The translations under genes and the position numbers were made by a program. The notes under the pieces were generated by a model. That model made no database searches and was not told where the DNA came from. It saw only the letters and a program-made list of their open reading frames with translations. DNA of 64,000 nucleotides, taken from contig JBHGNT010000016.1 of the NCBI GenBank assembly GCA_043228905.1, forward strand, positions 7,812,001 through 7,876,000, written 5' to 3'. Source of the stretch: Azolla caroliniana. Lineage: Eukaryota; Polypodiophyta. Below are positions 10,333 to 20,382 of the stretch, piece by piece. Position 1 is the stretch's first letter. Every line of letters starts with the position of its first letter.

Positions 10333-11403
10333 TGCTACATCAACGACATGCCTTTGACAACGGTAATCGACACAGGAGCATCACTAACCCTTTTCTCCTT
10401 CAAAACATGGGGACGTCTAGGTTGCCCAGACCTTGAAGTGTGCAACGACAACTTCCATGGCTTCGATGGTTCCACATCATGCTGCTTGGGAACCTTTGTG
10501 TGTAACATCAAGATAGAATACAACGCCCACTCAATCTGAGTTCGAGTACTCCCACCCGAGGTGATGTACACACAATGCCTCCTCGGTCTAGAATGGTGTC
10601 GCATAAGCGAATGTCTCCTACCACCCTGCAAGCACATTCTCTCCTTCCAAACAGGGAATGGAATGAAGTCCGAAGACCTCATTGTAACAACACTCGAATC
10701 ACGCCCTGTTGACCTCGATGACCCCCAAGGCATGGAGTTGCCCAACCAAACAACATGCCAACACCCACCAGCCATTCATGACCAGCGCGACGCTAACATC
10801 AGAACACTGACACCCAAACCACGTGAATGGGTGAATGTCCACGCGGTTTTTGCTGAAGGGCCTCGTTGTGGAGAACCTGCCATGTGGCGAGTCAGAAAAA
10901 CATTCACAACTGCACAAGGTTGGCACAAAGGCGCCACTAACTTTTGGGTCTCGAAACGAAGCTGGCTCCCCAGTCACGATCATACCACGCCCACATGGGA
11001 CACCCGCAAATCGCACACATCAGTCAAATATCCCGCCCAGGTTAAGGTCACAGAAGTTGACAAGCCTAAACAACTAAGAGGCCACACACCCCATAGAAGG
11101 GCTTCACAAACCCTCCCCATCCCTTTGACAAACATGTCGCAAGTCTGGGTCCTTAAACGTCATAGGCCTGGAGCCTCGAACGATACCCGAACGACACTCC
11201 CCCCACATTCACCCCCTCAAGGCTCCCCAAAAGCTCTTAATTTCCCTAGTCCCTCCCTACACTCCCCGTGGACCCCCGTTCAACCCCACCGCCCGCATAG
11301 GCACTTTGGCCACCTCGCAGCTTTTAACTCACACCTTCTCTCATACCACCCCGACCATCAATTACTCGACTCGCCTCCCCTCTTGACCTCTGATAGACCA
11401 TAA
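10333..11403 (+). pseudogene. Second retropepsin-like domain after integrase, then unknown C-terminal region
   Basis: Just after the integrase stop a frame reads INDMPLTTVIDTGASLTLFS. This is a convincing aspartic-protease active site (DTGAS) preceded by a typical beta-strand. After a stop (TGA at 10537) the same frame continues with VMYTQCLLGLEWC, which matches the flap-to-C-terminal layout of retropepsins (CLLGxxxxR in the first copy of this element). The following 220 codons to TAA 11401 (280-codon frame from 10561) resemble nothing I recognise and become Pro/His-rich. Having a second protease-like domain downstream of integrase is unusual. It may be a duplicated PR, a separate co-opted protease, or the PR of another element fused here. 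Confidence 0.6.
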
Positions 11404-12226
11404 TCCCCTCTAATGTACGTATGCGTCTCGTCGAGTTACCCTTTAGGTCTAGGGGTACCATGAACAATTACCTTCCATTATTTATGACGGCTGAGTTATT
11501 TTGGGTGCAACTCGTACTACGCCACCTCGGGTTTCTACCATTCGTTTTACCCTTGGTTTTTTTTTGGGGTCGACTCGGTTGTTTTAACTATTATCAACAT
11601 TCTATTCTTTTCCTTCGATTGTTTTTCCTCTCTCCCCACCTCACGTCGTTTTCTTGCGGCCTCACGTTTCCCTTGGTTGTCCCCTCGTTCCCTTGGTTCG
11701 TTCCTCTTTTTTCTCTTTCCCCCCCTCTCTCTCTTTTGTTAGCCGTTCTTTTTTCTTGTTTTCCCCCTCCCTCTCATGACCCTCTCCATTTTCTGTAGCA
11801 TTCTCCCTTCTCCCCCCTCACATCCTTTCCTTCCTCCACCCCGTCACCACTATCTCTGTTCGGCACGATCCCCCATCCACCCTTGGCATTCTCGCTCCTA
11901 CCCCGTACGTCGCTTGCTCCGACCGCCGCCTCGTCTCCTACATGCCTGGACTACCTACGCCTCGGGTAGGCCTCCTCTTTGCCCTCTCGTTTCTCAATTC
12001 ATTTTCTTGCCTGCACTAGTCCACGAAACGCCATGCACTTCGCCCCTCTGTGGCGGCCATGGTAGCGGCCACGTCGTTTCCTCCCCTCCTCATGTCGCTG
12101 GCCATTAATGGGCCACGTCGTTTCCCCCCCGTGGCAGCCATGACGGCGACCCCGTCGTTTCCACACCTCCTCACGTCACTGGCCATTAACGGGTCACTTC
12201 GCCTCGTTGTTTTGCGTTCACACGGG
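11404..12226 (+). other. Pyrimidine-rich stretch without a recognisable gene
   Basis: Long runs of C and T on the plus strand (especially 11560-11860). Open frames here encode low-complexity Leu/Phe/Pro/Ser and are explained by composition. It lies between the second protease-like frame and the hairpin array. Confidence 0.6.
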
Positions 12227-12990
12227 TTCGAGGAGCTTAACTCCTCGAACCCCCACCCGTTCGAGGAGTCTAACTCCTCGAAACCCCACATGTTCGAGGA
12301 GTCTAACTCCTCGACCAACCTAACCTTTGTTTGAGGAGCCTAACTCCTCGAACCCCCACACGTTCGAGGAGTCTAACTCCTCGACCAACCTAACCTTTGT
12401 TCGAGGAGCGTAACTCCTCGAACCCCCACACGTTCGAGGAGTCTAACTCCTCGACCAACCTAACCTTTGTTCGAGGAGCCTAACTCCTCGAACCCCCACA
12501 CGTTCGAGGAGTCTAACTCCTCGAACAACCTAACCTTTGTTCGACGAGCCTAACTCCTCGAACCCCCACACGTTCGAGGAGTCTAACTCCTCGAACCCCC
12601 ACATGTTCGAGGAGTCTAACTCCTCAAACAACCTAACCTTTGTTTCAGGAGTCTAACTCCTCGACCAACCTAACCTTTGTTCGAGGAGCCTAATTCCTCA
12701 AACCCCCACACGTTCGAGGAGTCTAACTCCTCCAACAACCTAACCTTTGTTCGAGGAGCCTAACTCCTTGAACACCCACACGTTCGAGGAGTCTAACTCC
12801 TCGAACAACCTAACCTTTATTTGAGGAACCTAACTCCTCGAACCCCCACACGTTCGAGGAGTCTAACTCCTCGAACAACCTAACCTTTGTTTGAGGAGCC
12901 TAACTCCTCGAACCCCCACATGTTCGAGGAGTCTAACTCCTCGAACAACCTAACCCTTGTTTGAGGAGCCCAACTCCTCGAACAACCTAA
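12227..12990 (+). repeat. Tandem array of hairpin-forming units, 70-bp period
   Basis: The core is TTCGAGGAG, a 5-base loop (usually TCTAA, CTTAA or CCTAA), then CTCCTCGAA: a 9-bp perfect inverted repeat. Cores alternate between two linkers, CAACCTAACCTTTG and CCCCCACACG, giving a 70-bp higher-order unit (starts at 12361, 12431, 12501, 12571, then 12711, 12781, 12851, 12921, with a half-unit near 12601). About 22 hairpins in all. Some units have changes in one arm only. Confidence 0.95.
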
Positions 12991-13152
12991 CCCTCATCCG
13001 AACCCCCTCGCCAGTTCGCGGAACATGACCCCACAAACCCCTCACCAGCCTGAAGCGATATCCTACTCACTACCCTTTCAAACCTCAATTCCCCCACCCC
13101 ACCAATAGGGATTCGTCACCAGATTTAACTACACTAATCTTTTTCCCGCAGG
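12991..13152 (+). other. Short non-coding spacer before the long ORF
   Basis: C-rich sequence between the hairpin array and the ATG at 13153, ending in a pyrimidine tract with CAG (ttttcccgcag at 13140-13150), which resembles a splice acceptor. Confidence 0.4.
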
Positions 13153-16100
13153 TTGCCAACGATGATATCTCCTCAATTCATCAAACTCCACGCGTACTAC
13201 CCCAACGTAGGTTGCAGTTCCTTAGTCATTCCGGCGGTGTTCAACAACACCCCATCTACTTACCGGGTCCCAACGGCCACCACGCAGCTCAAGTACCTCA
13301 AACTCGACGTGTTCGACACCCTTTTCCGACTTGGCCTCAAGTTCTTCCTCGGGATTGGCTCGTGGGGCGTCCTACCCGAGCTGGTCAACCGCTTCCTCAC
13401 CGGGTACAACCCCAACACGGGCCACATCGATATGCACGCTTTCGCAGATTCCCCCTTCGTCGAATTCCAATTCACTGCCACCAACGTTTGCTCTACGTTG
13501 CATTTACCACTTGATGGCATCCCCTTCCGCACCACGAAGACCCCTGGGGTCATCCCCGACATCATCCCCGCCGCCTACGCCGAATATTCTGGATGCAAAG
13601 GATGGCGTTACACTGAAATCCCTCTCCACCTCCACGACCGTTGTAGCACAATTGACCAGATCGGTGACACCGCATCTATCGATGCCACCGCCCGCATCAC
13701 CGGTGAGTTCCTCATGTGGGCACATGATCCTCAACTGGTCTAGTGGGCTCAGGAGCTTGTTTGCCAGGTCCGAGAATGTCACACACAACCCAAATCGGCA
13801 GTCAATTTTGCGTGGTTCCTCACCCGCTACTTGTGCGCAAAGTTCAACATTGGACCCCCAGCCCCTCCCTTCATACGCTGTCGTGAAGATTTCCGGCTAC
13901 GGTGAGAAAACCGGGAGGGACAAAGAAATGGGGATGTGCAACATTGCACATGAACTTGTAAATTTGTATGATGAGAATAAGATAACAAAATGTAAAAGGG
14001 AAGGGTAATCATCTAAGGTGCTAAAGGTGCACCACGAGGTTCGTAGAGGCATAAATGTGATGTGCACTTTGTAGAGTAGAATGAGTAGTGGGCATTGAGA
14101 GTGAATGTGATAGGAGAGAGAGAGTTAAGGCCCACCGATTTAAGATCAAGGGAGATATTCCCCATTAAAGGAAAGGGTATTTGACTCCCTCTTGTAATGT
14201 GCTCACCCCTTACTACTATAAAAGGGAGTGAGGGGTCACTTGTGAAGGGGTTGCCTATTTTGAGTGAGAGAGGCATATCACTTAGGTCAAGGGTTTCCTA
14301 TTTGGTTTTAGGGTTTCAGTTAGGGTTTCTTCTAAGGTTTTCTTCTTGGGTTTCCTTTAGGGTTTTACTATACTTCTCTACTTGCTTATCCGGTTCGGGT
14401 TTTCTTGTATTCATTAGGTGCGGTCTATGCGGCCATGGTTGTAATGCGTGTGGTGTTCTTCTTAATACAAACCATTTGTGTATCTTGCCTCCATCATTTT
14501 CTCGTTCAATGTTAATGTTTTATTCCTTCTCCTCTTGAGCTAAGCTTCCATTTCTTGTCTTACTCTTTCTCTTCTACTCCTTAGTCCAAGACCCCCGTGG
14601 TCCAGCCTCGGATCCCACACGCGCTCGCGGATTATCGCGACAATGCTGCCAGGAACGACACCGCAAGATATTTGTACCGGGCCAACCCGAGCGACTCTGC
14701 CTCCCCAAACGCGACTTCTTAAGACAGGTACACCAAGGTGAACAGGAACGGCTACCGGCACACAAACAACCCCTGATCACCCACGTGACGGCCGAAGCTA
14801 TCCTCAACACCCTTGAGGATATCACAAATCGTGTCAAGGAATTCCAGACATGCGAATTCACTCCCACCGAAATCCAGGTCTTGTCCACTACCTTCCACTA
14901 TGTGTCACATCAGACCACAACCACGACCCTGCGTACCCGCAGTTGCAGAACCGAATCAATCTTTCGTGACCAACGAAACCCGACAGCCCCACCTCCCCCC
15001 ACCTCGCCAACCTCTTTGCCTCGAGAACCCTCACCCCCCACCCCTGGCACAACTACCCAACCATCACCTCCCATGACCATCGACGACACCCCTCAACCTC
15101 GACCCCGTAAACTCGCCCGTTACAATGCCCCCGACACCGAAACCCCCAACCTACCATCACCCACAGACCCAGTTGTCACCCTTCAACCCACCATCGTTCT
15201 CGCCCAGATGACGACCCCCCCACCACCCCACCCGGCCACCGCTCCCTGCTCTACCCTGCTCACTGCCGTCACCGCCCACCATAATCCGTCCCTCGCCAAC
15301 CCCCCCAAACCCTTAGCCGACATGGTGGCCAACCTCCTCAAGATGACTTCTGTCGTGAACCGTCGCCTACTTCAGGTCCATGCATAGGCCCGACAGACCG
15401 CCATCGACCAGCACGAGACCTCTACACGGAATGAGATCTTGGTTGCCGAGGTGAGGAGCGCCCTCCATACCAACCCGTGCCAAGCGGCCGCCTACGACCT
15501 CCTCAAGCAAGAACTGCTAACAACACAAACCCGACACCAACAACTCGCTGACGAGTTCCAACAAGCTCGGACAACGTGGCACCACGACGAGGAACTTGCA
15601 GCATAAATACACGCCGAACTCTCTGCCGAGTACGTCCGCCTCACCACCCAACACCAACAGACCGAGTCCTACCTTGCAACAGTGACGACTGATCTCTCTG
15701 AACGGTTCGAGGCTCTACCCACCGCCATCACCACAACTCACAGACTCACAAGCGAGATCATAACCCTCAAGGCTGAACATGACACTATGGTCCACCAAGT
15801 CGAGGTCACCAATGAACGGAACAAATGTCTCCTCATCAAACACCACCGCTAGTGCGCCGACCTCGAAAAAGACATCTTCCAACTCCACACGTCCAAAGCC
15901 GCCCTCAAAGTCGCCCTCAACCCCGGCACGACGGGCCCCTACACCATTCAAACACCTCTCCTTACCCCACCTGGCACTCCAAATATGATCCAGGCACTCT
16001 TGGTGTATGTAACCTCGACATCACTGCTCTCCGAACTTTTCACTGCCCCACGTACACCGCGTAACCTTCTCACCCAAGCCACGTGCATCCTTCGGTCGTT

Positions 16101-17756
16101 GGCAGCCACGCGTCGCGTATTCTTTGACGACGACACCCCCCCAGACCGACAGACCTTTATCCGCGTGCTCCCTGAAGACAACCACACCCTCGCCCTCTTC
16201 ATGTTGTACCAGGAAGCCACCGAAGAACCTTTCTCCCCAGCCGGCGAGCTCTTCCCCCAACATCTCCCTATTTTGTTTCTCGAAGGCATGGCCTACCTTC
16301 ACATCGCCATCACCCCTGACTTAGACATCTCCGACCTGACCTACCCTTCGATGTCACGATGCAAGTCACCGAAGACCAGCTACCCCACCTCTTCGCAACG
16401 TTGGTGCGCTTAAACCACATTGCCGACACCCTCACCCTCACCTTGTTGGAGAACGCTACGACCTTTGTGCCCCCTTTCAGTTTCCTCTGGCTAATACGCG
16501 TTTGGCAAACCGCCTGGGACGTCTTGGTTCGTACTCACTTATTCAACATCGAACACGCCGCATTCAACTGGCCCACCGACCTCGAGGCTAACGACATACC
16601 AGAGTTAGCCCTACACCTCGACGTCTCTCGTGAGTATCAATTCATAACGTTCAATGAGGATCGGGCCCGTGCCCTCCTACCCCCACACCCCCCTCGGCCC
16701 ACCCCCATCCCCCACCCCCACCCGACCCTTTCCCCCTCCACACACGAGTCGTCACCCACCCCGGTCGGACATTCATAGATGCCATCCTCCGCAAAGCTCT
16801 CCCTTTCAACCACCCCCTCGCCCACCTCATGCTCCACCAACAATTGCCCCCCCCCATCTTTACTACACCTCCACTACTTCACGACCCAAGTGCCCGATTC
16901 AACGATGCGGCCTTCTACGCTAATTTGGTCGACTGTTACCAACTCACCCACGGCCTCCAAACCGCCCTTGATTGCATCGAACACGGTACCGGTTGGGACA
17001 CTCGCCTTGATAATCAATCTGCCACCCCCTTCCCCTGGGAGTTTGATTTCTGCGAGACCCCCCTACTCCTCACCCGCCTCTACACCTATTACCCCGAAGT
17101 CGCCTCTGAACCCCAAGTTGGCATCTCTCCTTTACCCCCATGTTTACCGCGATAAGATGTCTACTTGGGCGGCCGCAAACCCCGCTCCCACTCGAGGATG
17201 ACACCACCCCGTAACCAACCCCCTCCTCGAACCACTTGGCATCCAACCCCCATGGCGTCTCCCCTAGTTCGTGCACGCATCCTTCCGCGAATGGCTCACC
17301 CTCCACCCCCCCGAGATGCGCACCAACCCCACCTTTTCCCCCCTCCCTCGTCGTTGGCCATGGCACGACTTCAAAGCCGCCCAGGCACGCCTACCCACTC
17401 TCCAATTCAACTGGCCGGTGTTCCCCCGACCCCCGCGCACATCCCCGACCGAACCGGGCATGATCCGGGTCGTGTGACGCTTTCTACGTACATACCTCGA
17501 CGTCCCTTACCCCGACATTCAAGCCAGCCTTCGGTTTCTACAACTATTGCTCATACTCCTTGACTCTAGCCCGTATGAAGCCCCCCCCTTTCAACAACAC
17601 AACCACCCAGCGTGGGGCCTCACCTTTGATTTGAATAAAGGTCTGACTCGTCACCAACTGGTCGGCCTTTGGACCCGTGTCAACGTGCTCCCTGCCACCT
17701 ACAAACGAGATTTTGAAACCATGATCGACACACGTTTTTTCCCACTTACATAAGCT
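13153..17756 (+). pseudogene. Long unknown ORF between integrase and 3' LTR (decayed)
   Basis: Pieces in order: ATG 13153 to TAG 13741 (196 codons), readable on to about 13900; an intron-like block 13902-14584; then a frame from 14587 to about 16345 interrupted only by TAG 15385, TAA about 15604 and TAG about 15850; a shift near 16343 and a frame to 16778; a frame from about 16740 to 17155; and a frame from about 17271 to 17756 with TGA about 17475. Predicted layout: a globular N-terminal part (LKFFLGIGSWGVLPELVNRF), a Pro/Thr-rich linker (about 14940-15330), a coiled-coil-like Gln/Glu/Leu-rich stretch (about 15480-15900), and a globular C-terminal half with aromatic repeats (FLWLIRVWQTAWDVL, YKRDFETMIDTRFFPLT). 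I recognise no family; the N-terminal part faintly recalls plant transposon-associated domains of unknown function. The position is where env-like or extra ORFs sit in large gypsy elements. No signal peptide or clear membrane segment is seen. Confidence 0.55.
13902..14584 (+). other. Intron-like or inserted 683-bp block inside the long ORF
   Basis: The block starts GTGAGA and ends in a strong pyrimidine tract plus TTAG (cttctactccttag). It is AT-richer than its flanks, and reading frames of the long ORF are found on both sides. A simple join at these sites leaves the flanking frames one base out of register, so if it is an intron there is also an indel. It contains a TATA-like tataaaaggg at about 14218 and several TTAGGGTTT-like motifs, so a solo LTR or promoter-bearing insertion is an alternative. 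Confidence 0.4.
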
Positions 17757-18015
17757 TTAGTCGAAACCCCCCTTCTCCCTTCGCTGGCCACAACACTTGC
17801 ATCTGGCTCACCGGCCCCAAGAAGGACTTCTTCACGACAACAAACCAACTACAGGAAATCCAGCTTCCCCCACTGAACATCCGCCGTCTTCTCCATCATC
17901 TCCGATGCCACCTGCCCCCCGAGGAACCCCCCTACTAAATCCTCCTCGCCCCCGATGCCCAAAGCTCCCCTCCCACAGTGCACCCAGGAGTGTGCACTGA
18001 TTAGGTTGGGAGGGA
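17757..18015 (+). other. 3' untranslated part of the large gypsy element with polypurine tract
   Basis: No gene. The purine-rich run gattaggttgggaggga ends at 18015, directly before TGTTAAGCGC, as expected for the plus-strand primer next to a 3' LTR. Confidence 0.6.
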
Positions 18016-18483
18016 TGTTAAGCGCTTGGATAACAACACAACCAATCATTAATAAGAGTGCATCAACAAGGATGTAGTACGAAGAGGAAACGGCAAGAGA
18101 AAAAGAAGCAAAGAGATGTCCAAGTGTGAAAGGCCATACCCTAAACGTGAAAGCTATATAAACCACATAGTAGTGGCTTTGTGGGGGTTCTCCCATTTGT
18201 AAAGATCTCCTAATTGATTAAGAGCTAGAGCTTCCTCTCCTCCTCCTTGTAATCTTTAAACTTAAGAGAGATTAGTGAAGTGTTTAGTTAGAGAACACTA
18301 ATCTCTCTTCCTTGTTGGTGCTAGACCTCTTAGTAAAGACGGTTAATAAACATATTCATTACTCTTGTGGTCTACATTCATTACCCCATTGTCTATGAGA
18401 GTGAGCTTGAGAGAGTGAGAGAGATATCATGCTTAATCATTTATTAATCGTTAAGTGAGTGTGAGGCTCGGATGTGTCCGACA
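18016..18483 (+). mobile_element. 3' LTR of the large gypsy element
   Basis: Starts TGTTAAGCGCTTGG right after a polypurine tract, has a TATA-like ctatataaacc at about 18152, and probably ends at GTGTCCGACA. The right border is a guess from the TG..CA rule because no second copy is present in the window. Confidence 0.6.
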
Positions 18484-18559
18484 ATCGTCTTTGCCCGATT
18501 CGCCATCAAAAGGGTATATGCCGGTTTGAATCCCGCAACGACATCTAGGAGCTTATTCC

Positions 18560-19055
18560 ATCGATACATAGATCCTTCACAATCCACAAGTGGATATATG
18601 TTTACATTGGGAAGTGCAGCTATTTCATGGAGTAGCAAGAAACAAGCTATTGTTGCATTATCAAGTACTGAAGCTGAATATAGAGGAGCTGTAATAGCCA
18701 CTTATGAAGAGGTATGGATCAGAAGATTGATTGTTGATTTGGGAGAGTATATAGATGGTGTAGTCACAATTTGGTGTGACAATATGAGCAACATTCAACT
18801 CACAAAAAACCCAGCGTTCCATGCAAGAACAAAGCACATTGAAGTGCATTATCACTTTGTTAGAGAAAAAGTGATTGATGGAGAAGTGGATTTGTTGTAT
18901 GTAAGCACAAATCAACAAGTGGCTGATATTCTTATGAAGGGACTAAGCATAGAAAAACATACACAGTTTCGGGACATGATGGGAATTATAAGCATTGGTA
19001 TTATAGTTGAAAAGCATGAAGAAAAGAAGATGGAAGATGACCTCAAGAAAGGATA
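18560..19055 (+). pseudogene. Ty1/copia RNase H fragment
   Basis: The frame reads STSGYMFTLGSAAISWSSKK, STEAEYRGAV, WCDNMSNIQL, ARTKHIEVHYHFVREKV and QVADILMKGL: the C-terminal half of a copia RNase H and the end of pol. Its start (before the STSGY motif) is truncated next to the gypsy LTR. It ends at TAA 19054. Confidence 0.9.
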
Positions 19056-19074
19056 AGTTGAGCTTGAGGGGGAG

Positions 19075-19382
19075 TGTTAAGAAACAAGCTCAACAAAAGC
19101 ATGTGATGCTCATTGGGAAATAAGATCTTCTAAAGTAGCTATTAGGAAATTAGCTACTAGTGGACATAAGTACTCACAGCTATTTAGCTAATCACAACTA
19201 ATTAGTCATTCATAGCTAATTAGCTGCATATGTAAGTCACTTATATACTTAGGTAAAAAAGTAAGAGTATTATGAGAGTAGTTGAAAGAGGAGAAGTAGG
19301 GTCTCTCTGTGTAATGAAATAGAAGCTTTTGGGTTGCTACAGAGGTAAGTCTCCTTCCCCCTTCCTTTTCTGTCTTGAACAC
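19075..19382 (+). mobile_element. 3' LTR of the copia fragment
   Basis: The polypurine tract cttgagggggag ends at 19074 and the LTR begins TGTTAAGAAACAAGC; a plausible end is GTCTTGAACA at 19382 (308 bp). No partner LTR is present. Confidence 0.65.
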
Positions 19383-19440
19383 ACTAAACGATCCAGCACA
19401 TCATGATCCGTTGTGCATTAAGAAGAGCCGGCGCGCCTTC

Positions 19441-19924
19441 ATAACATAACTTCCCAATTAGAGAAGGCTAATTGAAGTACTAGGAGGTAATCAATTCTAA
19501 CCCCCTACATTCCTGTTACGGGCATGACCATGTAATATCCCGTGGTGAGAATTTACCATAGTATTCTATACACATGGATATTATATGGTCATGCTCGTAA
19601 CAATTCCACATGAGGTTCAACCCCCTACATTCCATAGGTGCATCTAGTAAATTAAGAGATATGTTACTATGGAGTAATAGAGAGGTGAGAAATTTGGGTT
19701 TTGAACCCAAGACATAGTGCTAGTAGTGTAAAACTTACCAATTAAGGTAAGCTAATTGAAGTACCAGGAGGTGATGGGTTCAACCCCTTACATTTCACAG
19801 TGGCATCTGGTAAATTAAGAGATATGTTGCTATGGAGTAATAGAGAGGTGAAAAAAATCGGGTTTTGAACCCAAGACATAATGCTAGCTAGTAGTGTATA
19901 AACTTACCAATTCGGGTAACCTAA
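19441..19924 (+). repeat. Tandemly duplicated repeat with tRNA-like boxes
   Basis: Two diverged copies of a unit of about 180 bp (first about 19447-19735, interrupted by the mini-element at 19514-19602; second about 19736-19920). Shared blocks include ctaattgaagtaccaggagg, taaattaagagatatgtt and ggagtaatagagaggtga. Each unit holds GGGTTCAACCCC on the plus strand and GGGTTCAAAACCC on the minus strand, both like an RNA polymerase III B box, so this may be a tRNA-derived SINE. A local 40-bp duplication (ccccctacattcc) occurs in the first unit. Confidence 0.6.
19514..19602. mobile_element. Palindromic mini-element P1 with LTR-type ends
   Basis: 89 bp, TGTTACGGGCATGACC at the left and GGTCATGCTCGTAACA at the right, inverted arms of about 27 bp. 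It is flanked by a perfect 5-bp duplication ATTCC (19509-19513 and 19603-19607). Both ends match the U3 start of chromovirus B (19925-26552). Confidence 0.85.
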
Positions 19925-20382
19925 TATTAAAGACATGAACTAATGTAAGCATTAGATAAGGATAGCATATAGATAGATAGATAGAAAGGAGAGAGAGAAA
20001 GAAGGGTGCCGATCCACCCGACCACCCCCGAGCGAAGGGATTGACACGGACTCGAGCCTCGATCGGCGTCCCATACCACCGCTGTGGCGTCGAGTTGTAC
20101 CTGGTGCTGGCGTGCTCACTTCAAGAGTTGACCCACCACAAGACAAAGTCTCGACGTAGTCAACAAGATGATCAAATGAGGGTAGCTAGGCCTCTTATTT
20201 ATAGCGATACCCAAGGCCCCTAGGCAAGTTCACACTTGGTCTAATGGGTTGTCTCAATCCCGAGGATTAAAAGTAATCCTCCCCTTCTTTACACTCTCGT
20301 TTAACCCTCACACTTATCCACGTGTATAGAATACTACGGTAAATTCTCACCACAGGATATTATATGGTCATGCCTGTAACAT
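19925..20382 (-). mobile_element. 3' LTR of element B
   Basis: 458 bp. On the minus strand it starts TGTTACAGGCATGACC and runs to CTTTAATA (original CTCTAACA). It holds ATAG repeats near 19965-19985 and the sequence tcttatttatagc, a TATA-like tract on the minus strand. Diverged from the right copy by many substitutions and several indels. Confidence 0.88.

Larger units (their letters stand above)
5823..18483 (+). mobile_element. Very large decayed Ty3/gypsy element, 5' end lost
   Basis: All parts are in one orientation: gag zinc knuckles, protease, RT, RNase H, integrase, a second retropepsin-like segment, a hairpin array, a long unknown ORF, a purine-rich tract and a 3' LTR. It begins abruptly at the copia LTR, so the 5' LTR and most of gag are missing, probably through the copia insertion and a later rearrangement. 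A length above 12.6 kb with extra coding after integrase fits the large non-chromovirus (Tat/Athila-like) gypsy lineages, but the clade is inferred only from the general look of RT and IN. Confidence 0.7.

Noticed and set aside
11421-11798. 125-codon hydrophobic open frame that looks like a membrane protein
   Set aside because: It is a by-product of a C/T-rich tract (Leu, Phe, Pro, Ser only), with no conserved motif.
12016-12334. Open frames on both strands with the repeats FEESNSS / FEELDSS
   Set aside because: They are translations of the hairpin array; repeats force open frames on both strands.
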